From Bacteroidota bacterium (GTDB taxonomy: Bacteria; Bacteroidota; Bacteroidia; Chitinophagales; Chitinophagaceae), in assembly GCA_013286305.1 (NCBI GenBank), contig JABDFW010000003.1:1-64000 (forward strand): a DNA stretch of 64,000 bases, read 5' to 3'. The number at the start of each line of letters is the position of its first letter. Within the stretch, counting starts at the first letter, position 1. The notes under the pieces were generated by a model that ran no database searches, was not told the origin of the DNA, and worked only from the letters and a program-made list of their open reading frames with translations. Made by a program: the position numbers and the translations under genes. Of this stretch, positions 51,930 through 59,934 are shown piece by piece.

Positions 51930-51959
51930 ACGAAGTACGATTTACGAAGTACGAAGTGG
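51930..51959. repeat. Family D word repeat
   Basis: TACGAAGTACGATTTACGAA followed by GTACGAAGTGG. 51936-51952 is the exact reverse complement of 10047-10063. It lies between the convergent 3' ends of lolA and the anti-sigma/TonB gene. Confidence 0.6.
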
Positions 51960-51976
51960 CGTTATACCCAAAGTGC

Positions 51977-53155
51977 CTAAAACCGGATCAATACTTTTCC
52001 TTTCTTATCTTTTTTCGTGGTTATCCAGCCGGGCCATTGCTTTACAATTTCCAGCGCTTTGGCATCACTTACCTTATCCAGTGATTTGGTAACCTTCAGG
52101 TCACGGGCAATACCGCTGTCATCTATTGTAAATTCTATCTCTACATTGCCAAAGCCTATTATTTTGGCTGTTGCTGTAGTGTCAACCGCCTTATGTGTTT
52201 TTCTAAAAACATAATCATTGAATGACTCCCAACCGCCCTGGGGCAGTAAAGTTGTATCAGCGGCTGCCTTCTTAAATGACATTTTGCTTCGTAAATCGGT
52301 AATAGTAACCTCGGGAGGGGTTGGCGAAGGACTTAAGACAATATTCAACTTAATGCTATCCGTTGGTATTTTGTTACTATTAAATGCAGGGCCGGGTAAT
52401 GCATTATTATTATAAGGTGAGGCATTTTTATACACATTGGCATTATTAGCAGTTGCGTTATTGGATACGAGTTCTTGTGTAACTATGGGCTTCTGTACTT
52501 TATCAGCATTTGCCTGTTTTGCCTGATTAATAAAGCCTGCAGATGCCATATTTAATTTAATCGAATCGTTCATTTTAGCAACTCCAGCAGAGTCTCCAAT
52601 AAATTTTTCATACCCAGGAGTTAACTGCGGCTTTGATATCGGGCTTGGCGGCGCCGCTTCTTCTTTATGCCTGGCGATCGTCATTTTATTTTCAGCACGT
52701 TTTTCGTTTTTTGCCAATGGCTGAATTACAGTTTTTTCATTTTTAGCAATTAAAGAGTCGGTTGCCGGAGCCGGTGTATTAGCTGCCGGTTTTTGCTGGG
52801 CAACCATCAATTTTTTACTATTACCTCCGGTATTCAACCCATACCAGCCTGCAATGCCTGCAGCTGCCACTATCAAAATTATTATAGCCACTTTCCACCA
52901 GTAATTTGCTTTAACCGGCATTGCAATTACCCTGGCTTGTTGTTTTTCGGCCTGTAAAGCTGCGGCAATTTCGTCCAGATGCTCATACGTCTTTGTAAAT
53001 GCAGCAGCCCGGTAGCCTTCAATAGCATCGGCCAGAAAAGGGTCCTGCAAAGCAGCCCGCTCCAATTCATGCATTTCTTTGGCATTCATCCTCCCCTGCA
53101 GGTATTTTTCAATATCCGCAGCCGAATAATGCGTATATATATTTTGTTCAGCCAT
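51977..53155 (-). CDS. Anti-sigma/TonB-like membrane protein
   Basis: 392 aa. The N-terminal cytosolic part (YSAADIEKYLQGRMNAKEMHELERAALQDPFLADAIEGY) resembles the anti-sigma region of Bacteroidota regulators. There is one membrane segment at about 88-106 (VAIIILIVAAAGIAGWYGL), a long Pro/Asn/Lys-rich periplasmic linker, and a C-terminal TonB-type domain (VEIEFTIDDSGIARDLKVTKSL...WPGWITTKKDKKGKVLIRF). Its start overlaps the sigma factor by 8 bp. It probably holds the ECF factor and may sense a periplasmic or TonB-linked signal. Whether the C-domain truly energises a receptor is unclear. Confidence 0.75.
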   Translation of the reverse strand: MAEQNIYTHYSAADIEKYLQGRMNAKEMHELERAALQDPFLADAIEGYRAAAFTKTYEHLDEIAAALQAEKQQARVIAMPVKANYWWKVAIIILIVAAAGIAGWYGLNTGGNSKKLMVAQQKPAANTPAPATDSLIAKNEKTVIQPLAKNEKRAENKMTIARHKEEAAPPSPISKPQLTPGYEKFIGDSAGVAKMNDSIKLNMASAGFINQAKQANADKVQKPIVTQELVSNNATANNANVYKNASPYNNNALPGPAFNSNKIPTDSIKLNIVLSPSPTPPEVTITDLRSKMSFKKAAADTTLLPQGGWESFNDYVFRKTHKAVDTTATAKIIGFGNVEIEFTIDDSGIARDLKVTKSLDKVSDAKALEIVKQWPGWITTKKDKKGKVLIRF

Positions 53156-53717
53156 TTTTTTCCATACAGGTTTTTAAATTCCGCCGCCCGTTCTGTATCA
53201 TGCTTCTCACTTTATTCCATTCAAACCCTGTTTGTTCTACAATTTCGTTATAGCATTTGTTTTGCAGGTAAAACAGGCTGATAACCTGCTTTTGCTCGTT
53301 CTGTAAAAGTTCAAGGCATTTTTCCAATTTTTTAAAATCCTCTTCCCGCTCCAAAACACTGTCCAGATGCGAAAAGTCCTCCGATTGCATAACCTCTGCC
53401 TGAAATTCTACAATAAACATGCTTTTTGCCGCCCGCAGTTGCATAAGGCAATGATTTTTGGTAACAACGTATAGCCAGCTTTTAAAATTATCCACCTGGT
53501 GTACATGCAGTTTGTTCAACAATTCCTGGTAAATATTCATTACAGCATCTTTCGCTGCCTCTGCATCTTTTAAATATTTAAGACAGGTACCATAAACAAT
53601 ATCTGTATGGCGCAGGTACAGGCGTGCAAGCACATCCTGGCTGCCGCTTTTTTTAAAAGCCAGCAACAATTCCTCATCCGTTTGAGGCACAGGTTCAATA
53701 TGTTTTAACAGTGCCAA
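53148..53717 (-). CDS. ECF-type RNA polymerase sigma factor
   Basis: 189 aa. Region 2 (DIVYGTCLKYLKDAEAAKDAVMNIYQELL...FKSWLYVVTKNHCL) and region 4 helix-turn-helix (VISLFYLQNKCYNEIVEQTG...VRSMIQNGRRNLK). No extra domains. It is co-transcribed with the membrane anti-sigma/TonB-like partner through an 8-bp overlap. The two T9SS proteins that begin 270 bp away in the opposite direction are candidate targets, on position only. Confidence 0.87.
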   Translation of the reverse strand: MALLKHIEPVPQTDEELLLAFKKSGSQDVLARLYLRHTDIVYGTCLKYLKDAEAAKDAVMNIYQELLNKLHVHQVDNFKSWLYVVTKNHCLMQLRAAKSMFIVEFQAEVMQSEDFSHLDSVLEREEDFKKLEKCLELLQNEQKQVISLFYLQNKCYNEIVEQTGFEWNKVRSMIQNGRRNLKTCMEKNG

Positions 53718-53988
53718 TATGCCGGTTGTTTTAGTAAAAAGATGAGAAGGGGATTGATCTCTGCTTACTTAGTTATACACCTTCCGGTTATCAGCCAGTG
53801 CCTTGATCCGTTGTTCCGACAACAAAATAAGAAATTTTTTCTTCCCCGTTATGTAAAAACTTTCATCCCGGCATCTGTTATTAGAAAGCCGGGTAAAAGC
53901 CGGTAAAGAAAGTAGAAGACAAGTAAGCAAAAAGTTAAACCATGTAAAAGGCCACAATTAATACACCACTCTTATCAAATCAATGCTT

Positions 53989-55065
53989 ATGAAAAAGGAA
54001 TTATATGTTCACATCCCTACACCCTGCCACGAAGACTGGCAGCAAATGACGCCGGTTGACAAAGGCCGGTTTTGCGAAAGCTGCACCAAACAAGTGGTTG
54101 ATTTTAGTGTCATGACCGACCAGGAGATATTAAACCATTTATCAAAAGCAAGTGGCAAGCTATGTGGCCGTTTTGCCAATGACCAATTACAAAGACCGCT
54201 GCAACCATTAAAGGAAGAAAAGAAAAAATTCTGGTGGATAGCTGCTATGATGCCATTGCTAATGCTGTTTGAGAAAAGCAGGGCACAGAAGAATAATGTA
54301 ACACAGGGCGCTCCGGCAATTACTATCAAAACACCCCGAACTGAAATAATGGGGAAAATGCAGCTACCTGAAAAGCAAATCAAGGTAGTTGGGGATACTA
54401 TTATAAGCCCCGACATTGAAAATAAAATATTAGTTAATGGTAAAGTTATCCAGGAAAATGGGGATCCTTTACCTTATGCAACTGTGAGTGCAGTAAATAT
54501 ATCAGCATCTACTATAGCGGATTCATTGGGGAATTTTGAGCTTTATATACGACCTTTTGCTAATGAAGTAACTATTCAGGCGCTTGAGTTAGGATACCAA
54601 ACAGCTGCAGTAACTATTGACACTCACAATATTCAACCTTTGAATTTAGTACTAAAACAGACGACGTTTCAATTAGACCCAATTGTTGTTACTGGTTATG
54701 GAATAACAAAAGGAAAAGTTGAATTAAGGTGCTCAACAGCAGAAATAACAAGAACTACAACTCTTGTCAACAAGATTGATACCCTCATCCGCAAAATATT
54801 TCATGCCGAACCATTCAAAGTATATCCGAATCCGGCAGCAAAAGGCAGTAACGTAAAAATTGATATTAAAAATGAAGGCGTTTACTCCATCCAGCTTTTT
54901 GATAATAATGGCAAGCTTTTACAGGTAAATGAATTTGAGGCGGCGAAGGGTGCAACACAAACAAGTGTTACCATCCCATCATCATTGGCTGCGGGCATGT
55001 ATTATATAAGATTGATTGATGATAAAACTAAAAAACAATACACGGATAAGATAGTGGTGATGTAA
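53989..55065 (+). CDS. Cys4-domain / carboxypeptidase-regulatory-like T9SS protein (copy 1)
   Basis: 358 aa from ATG 53989. An ATG 6 bp earlier is ACG in the paralog, so MKKELYVHIPTPCHEDWQ is the common start. Order: a Cys4 domain (C13, C29, C32, C59) without signal peptide; a hydrophobic stretch at 81-94 ending SRAQ, like an internal signal; a CarboxypepD_reg-like beta domain (about 145-220, NGKVIQENGDPLPYATVSAV); and a T9SS sorting domain (FKVYPNPAAKG ... GMYYIRLIDD). The predicted topology is odd for T9SS cargo. Function unknown. Copy 2 follows 65 bp later. Confidence 0.75.
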   Translation: MKKELYVHIPTPCHEDWQQMTPVDKGRFCESCTKQVVDFSVMTDQEILNHLSKASGKLCGRFANDQLQRPLQPLKEEKKKFWWIAAMMPLLMLFEKSRAQKNNVTQGAPAITIKTPRTEIMGKMQLPEKQIKVVGDTIISPDIENKILVNGKVIQENGDPLPYATVSAVNISASTIADSLGNFELYIRPFANEVTIQALELGYQTAAVTIDTHNIQPLNLVLKQTTFQLDPIVVTGYGITKGKVELRCSTAEITRTTTLVNKIDTLIRKIFHAEPFKVYPNPAAKGSNVKIDIKNEGVYSIQLFDNNGKLLQVNEFEAAKGATQTSVTIPSSLAAGMYYIRLIDDKTKKQYTDKIVVM

Positions 55066-55130
55066 AATAAATTTTTGAAGGAGTTATGTAAAAACTTTAG
55101 TTGCTGCATCTGTATATCAAATCAACGCTT

Positions 55131-56171
55131 ATGAAAAAGGAATTATACGTTCATATTCCCACACCCTGCCACGAAGACTGGCAGCAAATGACGCCCGTGG
55201 ACAAAGGCCGGTTTTGCGAAAGCTGTGCCAAACAGGTTGTTGATTTTAGCCTGATGACCGACCAGGAGATATTAAACCATTTATCAAAAGCAAGTGGCAA
55301 GCTGTGTGGCCGTTTTGCCAATGACCAGCTACAAAGGCCGTTGCAACCTTTAAAAGAAGAAAAGAAAAAATTCTGGTGGATAGCTGCTATGATGCCATTG
55401 CTAATGCTGTTTGAGAAAGCGGGAGCACAGAAGAATAATGTAACACAGGGCGCTCCGGCAATTACTATCAAAACACCCCGAACTGAAATAATGGGGAAAA
55501 TGCGAGTAAAGGACATATCAGTTGTTGATCAAAGTGATCTTAAACAAAGGTCAATCACAGGTAAGATAACCGATAAAGATGGAAAGTCCATCCCATTTGC
55601 AAACATTATGATTGGAGAAACGCACATAGGTGCAAAGGCAGATACAGCGGGTGCTTTTCAACTCATGATCCCTGAACAAAGCGACAGCACATTTATAAAC
55701 ATAAGCGCTATTGGATACACAAACAAAAAAGTTTACTTAGATAAAAATGTTTCTGATTACATTATAAACTTAGAAGAATCTGTAAATACACTTAACCCTG
55801 TGACGGTAATTTCAGATGGGATGTGTAAATTAACTGGCACTTTAGGTGGCATAATGTATTGCACTCGAATTATAGTAACTAAGCGAGATACCGTTCGAAA
55901 AGTTTTTAATCTTCAACCTTTCAAAGTATATCCAAACCCCGCAGCAAGCGGCAGCGCCATAAATATTGATATTAAAAATGAAGGCGTTTACTCTATCCAG
56001 CTTTTTGATAATAATGGCAAGCTATTGCAGGTAAATGAATTTGAAGCAACGAAGAGTGCAACACAAACAAGTGTTACCATCCCATCATCATTGGCTGCGG
56101 GAATGTATTATATAAGATTGGTTGATGATAAAACCAAAAAACAATACACTGATAAGATAGTGGTGCTATAA
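55131..56171 (+). CDS. Cys4-domain / carboxypeptidase-regulatory-like T9SS protein (copy 2)
   Basis: 346 aa from ATG 55131. The first ~120 residues (same four cysteines and hydrophobic segment) and the last ~90 (sorting domain) are nearly identical to copy 1, also at DNA level. The middle (about 125-250, SITGKITDKDGKSIPFANIM and following) is a different carboxypeptidase-regulatory-like domain. The 20 bp before the start are also shared. It looks like a recent tandem duplication with a swapped or fast-evolving centre, or gene conversion at both ends. Confidence 0.75.
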   Translation: MKKELYVHIPTPCHEDWQQMTPVDKGRFCESCAKQVVDFSLMTDQEILNHLSKASGKLCGRFANDQLQRPLQPLKEEKKKFWWIAAMMPLLMLFEKAGAQKNNVTQGAPAITIKTPRTEIMGKMRVKDISVVDQSDLKQRSITGKITDKDGKSIPFANIMIGETHIGAKADTAGAFQLMIPEQSDSTFINISAIGYTNKKVYLDKNVSDYIINLEESVNTLNPVTVISDGMCKLTGTLGGIMYCTRIIVTKRDTVRKVFNLQPFKVYPNPAASGSAINIDIKNEGVYSIQLFDNNGKLLQVNEFEATKSATQTSVTIPSSLAAGMYYIRLVDDKTKKQYTDKIVVL

Positions 56172-56192
56172 AATAAATTGTAATAATAGTTC

Positions 56193-56330
56193 TTTCCTTT
56201 TGTGCGGTTGGAAGCCACTTTAACCCTGAACCCCATAGTTAATTTTCATGCCAATGTGTGCCGGGTATTTGAAGGATGATTGGGCAGATTGTTTATTGAA
56301 TCACTGCTTCCGGCCGCACAAAAAGGAAAA
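56193..56330. repeat. Inverted pair before the xerD 3' end
   Basis: Left arm 56193-56215 (TTTCCTTTTGTGCGGTTGG) and right arm 56306-56330 (CTTCCGGCCGCACAAAAAGG) are complementary with few mismatches, about 22 pairs around a 90-nt spacer. Both carry the word TTTGTGCGG. The right arm ends 6 bp before the xerD stop. It may work as a terminator for the convergent genes. Confidence 0.6.
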
Positions 56331-56336
56331 CGATGC

Positions 56337-57239
56337 CTACTTTTTAAACGCTGGATGAAACTGGTTCAGCGTGGCTCTGAGATAATCCCTGTCAAGGTGC
56401 GTGTAGATCTCGGTGGTGGTAATACTTTCATGCCCAAGCATTTCCTGTACCGCCCTGAGGTCTGCGCCGCCTTCTACCAAATGCGTTGCAAACGAATGTC
56501 GAAAGGTATGCGGTGAAATATTTTTATTGATCCCCGCTTTTTTTGCCAGGGCTTTTATAATGTAAAAGATCATAATGCGGCTAAGCCCCCTGCCAAACTT
56601 GCTGAGAAAAAGAATATCCTCAAACCCCTTCTGTATAGAAGCGTGTACACGAATGGAATCTTTATAAATATTTATATACTTTATGGCATCGGTTCCTATG
56701 GGCACCAGCCTTTCTTTATCGCCCTTACCAATTACCCTTATAAAACCTACATCAAGGTACAGGCAACTGATCCTTAGGTTTATAACCTCGCTTACACGCA
56801 AACCACAACTGTACATCGTTTCGAGGATTGCTTTATTGCGGCCTCCATCGGGTTTGCTCAAGTCTATTTGTGCAATAATATTTTCAATTTCTTCAAAGCT
56901 TAAAAAGTCCGGTAATGCCCTCTTAAGCTTTGGCGTGTCCAGCAGGGTGCTGGGGTCTGCTGTAATAATATTTTCTATCAGGCAATATTTATAGAAACTT
57001 CTTATGCCCGAAATAATACGCGCCTGGGAGGTCGCCGTCATACCCAGCTCCCCTATCCATATAATAAATTTTTGAAGCTCGTTCAATTCAATATCGCCGG
57101 GTGTTTTCATAGTACCGCTCGCCAGCAGGTATTCTGTAAGCTTATCAACATCCCGCAAATAGGCCTCCACTGAATTATCGCTCAGCGAGCGCTCCAGTTG
57201 AAGATAAGCCTTAAATCCTTTTTTATAAGCATCCCACAT
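56337..57239 (-). CDS. xerD: Site-specific tyrosine recombinase XerD
   Basis: 300 aa from ATG 57239 (MWDAYKKGFKAYLQLERSLS). The in-frame extension upstream is read from word repeats and is not protein-like. N-terminal core-binding SAM-like domain, then the catalytic domain with the Arg in CGLRVSEVINLR, HTFRHSFATHL (His-x-x-Arg), LGHESITTTEIYTH and the Tyr nucleophile. It resolves chromosome dimers at dif together with XerC. No integrase features or att sites nearby, so this is the housekeeping type. Confidence 0.92.
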   Translation of the reverse strand: MWDAYKKGFKAYLQLERSLSDNSVEAYLRDVDKLTEYLLASGTMKTPGDIELNELQKFIIWIGELGMTATSQARIISGIRSFYKYCLIENIITADPSTLLDTPKLKRALPDFLSFEEIENIIAQIDLSKPDGGRNKAILETMYSCGLRVSEVINLRISCLYLDVGFIRVIGKGDKERLVPIGTDAIKYINIYKDSIRVHASIQKGFEDILFLSKFGRGLSRIMIFYIIKALAKKAGINKNISPHTFRHSFATHLVEGGADLRAVQEMLGHESITTTEIYTHLDRDYLRATLNQFHPAFKK

Positions 57240-57283
57240 AAGAAAGTTTACAGTTGACAGTTTATAGTTTGTGCGGAGGATTG
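57240..57283. repeat. Word repeat directly before the xerD start
   Basis: ACAGTTGACAG (family A word), GTTTATAGTTTG (family B-like) and TTTGTGCGG in a row, starting one base upstream of the xerD ATG (on the minus strand these words form its immediate leader). Confidence 0.55.
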
Positions 57284-57311
57284 AGCTCCCGTCGATCAAT
57301 CATCCGGGCGG

Positions 57312-57455
57312 ACAGATTTTCAGGATTGTTAAGATTTACGAGACCTATAAGGTTTTAAAAACCTTATAGGTCTTTGGTGTATTAGGTTTTCAGGATAATC
57401 AAGAACGAAAAGGGATTTTTTATCTGTTTTCATCTTGATTATCCTGAAAATCTGT
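57312..57455. repeat. Inverted TTTTCAGGAT words enclosing a perfect palindrome (P3)
   Basis: 57312-57335 (ACAGATTTTCAGGATTGTTA...) pairs with 57432-57455 (21 of 24 positions). A third word GGTTTTCAGGATAATCAAGA lies at about 57385. Inside, 57341-57373 is a palindrome with 16-bp perfect arms (AGACCTATAAGGTTTT) and one central base. It occupies the promoter region shared by xerD and the YkgJ-like gene. Confidence 0.7.
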
Positions 57456-57534
57456 GTTCAATCATCCCTGCAACCGCAATTTCTCTTATTTTCGTTAATT
57501 GTGTAATTTTAAATCGTTCTACTACCCCTTATTC

Positions 57535-58038
57535 ATGGAAAGAGTAAACCTGCGGTCATTCAAACAAAAGTCAAGGCACCATAAAAAGGCTTTCCGCCGC
57601 TTTTTGGGAAAGATAGAAAAGAACCCACCACGCGGGCTGCATAAAATGGCTGAAGAAATTGATAAAGAGGTATGGGCCGAAACTGACTGCCTTAGCTGTG
57701 CCAATTGCTGCAAAACAATGACGCCCACTTTTACTGAAAAAGATATTAAACGAATATCACAACATCTTGAAATGACACCGGATGCATTTAAAAGCAAATG
57801 GCTGCATTTTGAAAAGAAGGATAAGGATTGGGTAAATAATAAACAGCCGTGCCAGTTTCTTAACCTTAAAGACAATAAATGCTCCATTTATATTGTGCGC
57901 CCTGAAAGCTGCGCCGGTTTTCCCCATCTTACCAAAAAGAAAATGGTGGATTATATTCATGTACACCAGCAGAATGTTGAATACTGCCCCGCAACGTATA
58001 AGATGGTGGAGAAGATGATGGCGTTGATAGAGATTTAG
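57535..58038 (+). CDS. YkgJ-family cysteine cluster protein
   Basis: 167 aa from ATG 57535 (MERVNLRSFKQKSRHHKKAF); an upstream GTG-start extension is unlikely. The zinc/iron-chelating CxCxCC domain is clear: DCLSCANCCKTMTPTFTEKDI, QPCQFLNLKDNKCSIYIVRP, ESCAGFPHL and a late Cys. A metal-binding role is expected but the function is not known. The TAG stop is the first three bases of a TAGTCCATGG word repeat. Confidence 0.83.
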   Translation: MERVNLRSFKQKSRHHKKAFRRFLGKIEKNPPRGLHKMAEEIDKEVWAETDCLSCANCCKTMTPTFTEKDIKRISQHLEMTPDAFKSKWLHFEKKDKDWVNNKQPCQFLNLKDNKCSIYIVRPESCAGFPHLTKKKMVDYIHVHQQNVEYCPATYKMVEKMMALIEI

Positions 58039-58209
58039 TCCATGGCCCATAGTCCATGGTCCATAGCTAAAGGCAGCAGGTTTACGCTTCCTTTAACCAT
58101 GCTCATTTGAATTTGCAAATTTCATTTATGATTTTCTGATTGATGTTGAACAGCATTATATCTGTCAACATTTCTTTCCCATGGACTATGGACCATGGAC
58201 TATGGACTG
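58036..58209. repeat. Inverted CCATGGACTATGG pair (family C)
   Basis: 58036-58066 (TAGTCCATGGCCCATAGTCC...) and 58179-58209 (CCATGGACTATGGACCATGG...) are reverse complements over a 20-bp perfect core. They are 112 nt apart, between the convergent YkgJ-like and YraN-like genes. The left arm includes the stop codon of the first gene; the right arm ends 2 bp before the stop of the second. Confidence 0.75.
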
Positions 58210-58211
58210 CT

Positions 58212-58568
58212 CTAAAAATACACATCCTCGATCAAAAAATATTCTATGGGTTCGCCGTAATTCATTGTTATGGCAAGTACATTAAATTGTAAATATTTCC
58301 ATTCGGGGTTCAGGTACTGGTATTCTTCCGCAGCATTTTTAAGGTTGTTCATTTTCTCCCTTCCAATACTTTCTTCGGGGTTACCAAACCGGTTTGATGT
58401 TCTTGTTTTGATCTCAAAAAAGTATAAAAATTTGTTTTTTGAGGCGATAATATCTACCTCCCACCGCTTAAAGCGCCAGTTGCGTTCAAGAATAGCATAC
58501 CCGTTTTTTTGCAGGTAAATAGCGGCAAGTTCTTCGCCTTTGTCACCTGTTGTTTTATTGCTGGTCAT
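58212..58568 (-). CDS. YraN-family (UPF0102) nuclease-like protein
   Basis: 118 aa, normal length. The restriction-endonuclease-like core is complete: GDKGEELAAIYLQKNGY, ERNWRFKRWEVDIIA, then FFEIKTRTSNRFG (Asp, Glu-x-Lys set). Predicted DNA-processing nuclease of unknown target; cytosolic. Divergent from manA with a 22-bp spacer. Confidence 0.87.
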   Translation of the reverse strand: MTSNKTTGDKGEELAAIYLQKNGYAILERNWRFKRWEVDIIASKNKFLYFFEIKTRTSNRFGNPEESIGREKMNNLKNAAEEYQYLNPEWKYLQFNVLAITMNYGEPIEYFLIEDVYF

Positions 58569-58573
58569 TATAG

Positions 58574-58581
58574 TATCTTGC
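58574..58581 (+). promoter_or_regulatory. Promoter box TATCTTGC for manA
   Basis: TAnnTTG-type box, 9 nt before ATG 58591, inside the short spacer shared with the YraN-like gene. Confidence 0.4.
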
Positions 58582-58590
58582 GTGGGTTAA

Positions 58591-59814
58591 ATGATTGAAA
58601 AAATGAGTTTTGGGCAAGATAAAATTTTTAAGTTAAAAGGCAAAACTCAAAATTATGCCTGGGGCGGATATGATTTTATTCCGCGCTGGCTTGGCATAGA
58701 AAATAAGGAACATAAACCATACGCAGAATACTGGATGGGGGCGCATCCGTCCGCTTCCTCAGTTTTATTGAGCGATGACAAAGAAATTATTCTGAACGAT
58801 GCCATAAAACAAGATCCTGCCGGTTTAATTGGTGAAGAGGTATTTGAAACTTTTGGAGAGCTGCCCTATTTGTTTAAAATACTGGATGTAAAAGATATGC
58901 TGTCCATACAGGTGCACCCGTCAAAAGCAGGGGCTATTGAGGGTTATGCGGCAGAAGAAGCGGCCGGAGTTCCATTAAACGCTACACACCGTAATTACAA
59001 AGACAAAAACCATAAGCCTGAAGTTATGGTGGCGCTAAGCGAGTTTTGGTTGCTGCATGGCTTTTTGGAAAAAAGTGCATTACTTGAAGTTTTAAGAACC
59101 GTGCCCGAATTTGGAGGATTTGACGATATATTTAATGTAAGCGGTTACAAAGGCCTGTATCAATACGTGATGGAAATGCCGCAGGATGAAGTGAATGAAC
59201 TACTTGCCCCGCTGGTGCAAAGGGAGTTGGTTGCGAAGAGAAGCAATGAGTTATCCAAACATCAACCGGGTTGGTGGGTAAGTAAATCGTTTGAAGGAAA
59301 AGATGAAATTAGTGAGATTGACAAGGGCGTCTTTTCTATTTATTTCTTCAATATTGTAAAAGTGTCGCCGGGTGAGGCTATTTTCCAGGGCTCAGGCATT
59401 CCGCATGCATATCTTGAAGGCCAAAACGTAGAACTGATGGCCAACAGCGATAATGTATTGCGCGGCGGCCTTACTTCAAAGCATGTTGATGTACAGCAAT
59501 TGCTGAAACATACCATTTTTGAGGAAACAAAAGTTAAGATTTTAAGGGGAGATAGACATGAACTGGGGGAAGTGGTATATGAATGCCTTGTTCCAGATTT
59601 TGGCATAAGCAAAATAGCGTTGTTGGCAGGGCAAAGTATTCAATCGCAGGCCTCTTCTATGGAGATCATTGTGGTTATTGAAGGCAGCCTGCAGGTTTCC
59701 GGCACCAATACCATTAACGCCCTTAAGGGAGAGGCAGTAGCCATACTGGCGGGTGAAAAATATACTATTACTACTTCTTTAGATGTATTGGCGTACAAAG
59801 CGTTTGTACCATAG
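58591..59814 (+). CDS. manA: Mannose-6-phosphate isomerase, class I
   Basis: 407 aa zinc cupin enzyme that interconverts mannose-6-P and fructose-6-P. Core: KGKTQNYAWGGYDFIPRWLG, EYWMGAHPSASS, LSIQVHPSKA (zinc-binding Gln/His), DKNHKPEVMVAL and GIPHAYLEGQNVELMANSDNVLRGGLT. Full length for class I. The start could also be the fifth codon (MSFGQDK). Supplies mannose for glycan synthesis or use. Confidence 0.94.
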   Translation: MIEKMSFGQDKIFKLKGKTQNYAWGGYDFIPRWLGIENKEHKPYAEYWMGAHPSASSVLLSDDKEIILNDAIKQDPAGLIGEEVFETFGELPYLFKILDVKDMLSIQVHPSKAGAIEGYAAEEAAGVPLNATHRNYKDKNHKPEVMVALSEFWLLHGFLEKSALLEVLRTVPEFGGFDDIFNVSGYKGLYQYVMEMPQDEVNELLAPLVQRELVAKRSNELSKHQPGWWVSKSFEGKDEISEIDKGVFSIYFFNIVKVSPGEAIFQGSGIPHAYLEGQNVELMANSDNVLRGGLTSKHVDVQQLLKHTIFEETKVKILRGDRHELGEVVYECLVPDFGISKIALLAGQSIQSQASSMEIIVVIEGSLQVSGTNTINALKGEAVAILAGEKYTITTSLDVLAYKAFVP

Positions 59815-59909
59815 AAAATTGTCATTAGCCCGAAGCTTCGGACAATGGTCATTTAGAAAAACCTTCAAGTTTTGTGAGGCCTTATATTGGGCAAGTTGTT
59901 TTTAAAACC

Positions 59910-59917
59910 TACTTTTG
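59910..59917 (+). promoter_or_regulatory. Promoter box TACTTTTG for the DUF6580 gene
   Basis: Exact TAnnTTTG, 17 nt upstream of ATG 59935. It excludes the longer in-frame start at 59887. Confidence 0.5.
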
Positions 59918-59934
59918 CCAAAAGAAAACAAGAC

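Noticed and set aside
53769..53957. 62-codon minus-strand frame between the sigma factor and the Cys4 proteins
   Set aside because: The hydrophobic start is suggestive, but there is no promoter, no recognisable family, and it fills the region expected to hold the divergent promoters.
56337..57239. XerD-like gene as an integrase of a mobile island
   Set aside because: Standard XerD motifs and length. No att duplications, tRNA or phage/ICE genes nearby.
57240..57299. 20-codon N-terminal extension of XerD
   Set aside because: It is encoded by word repeats (ACAGTTGACAG, GTTTATAGTTTG). The shorter start gives the normal 300-aa XerD.
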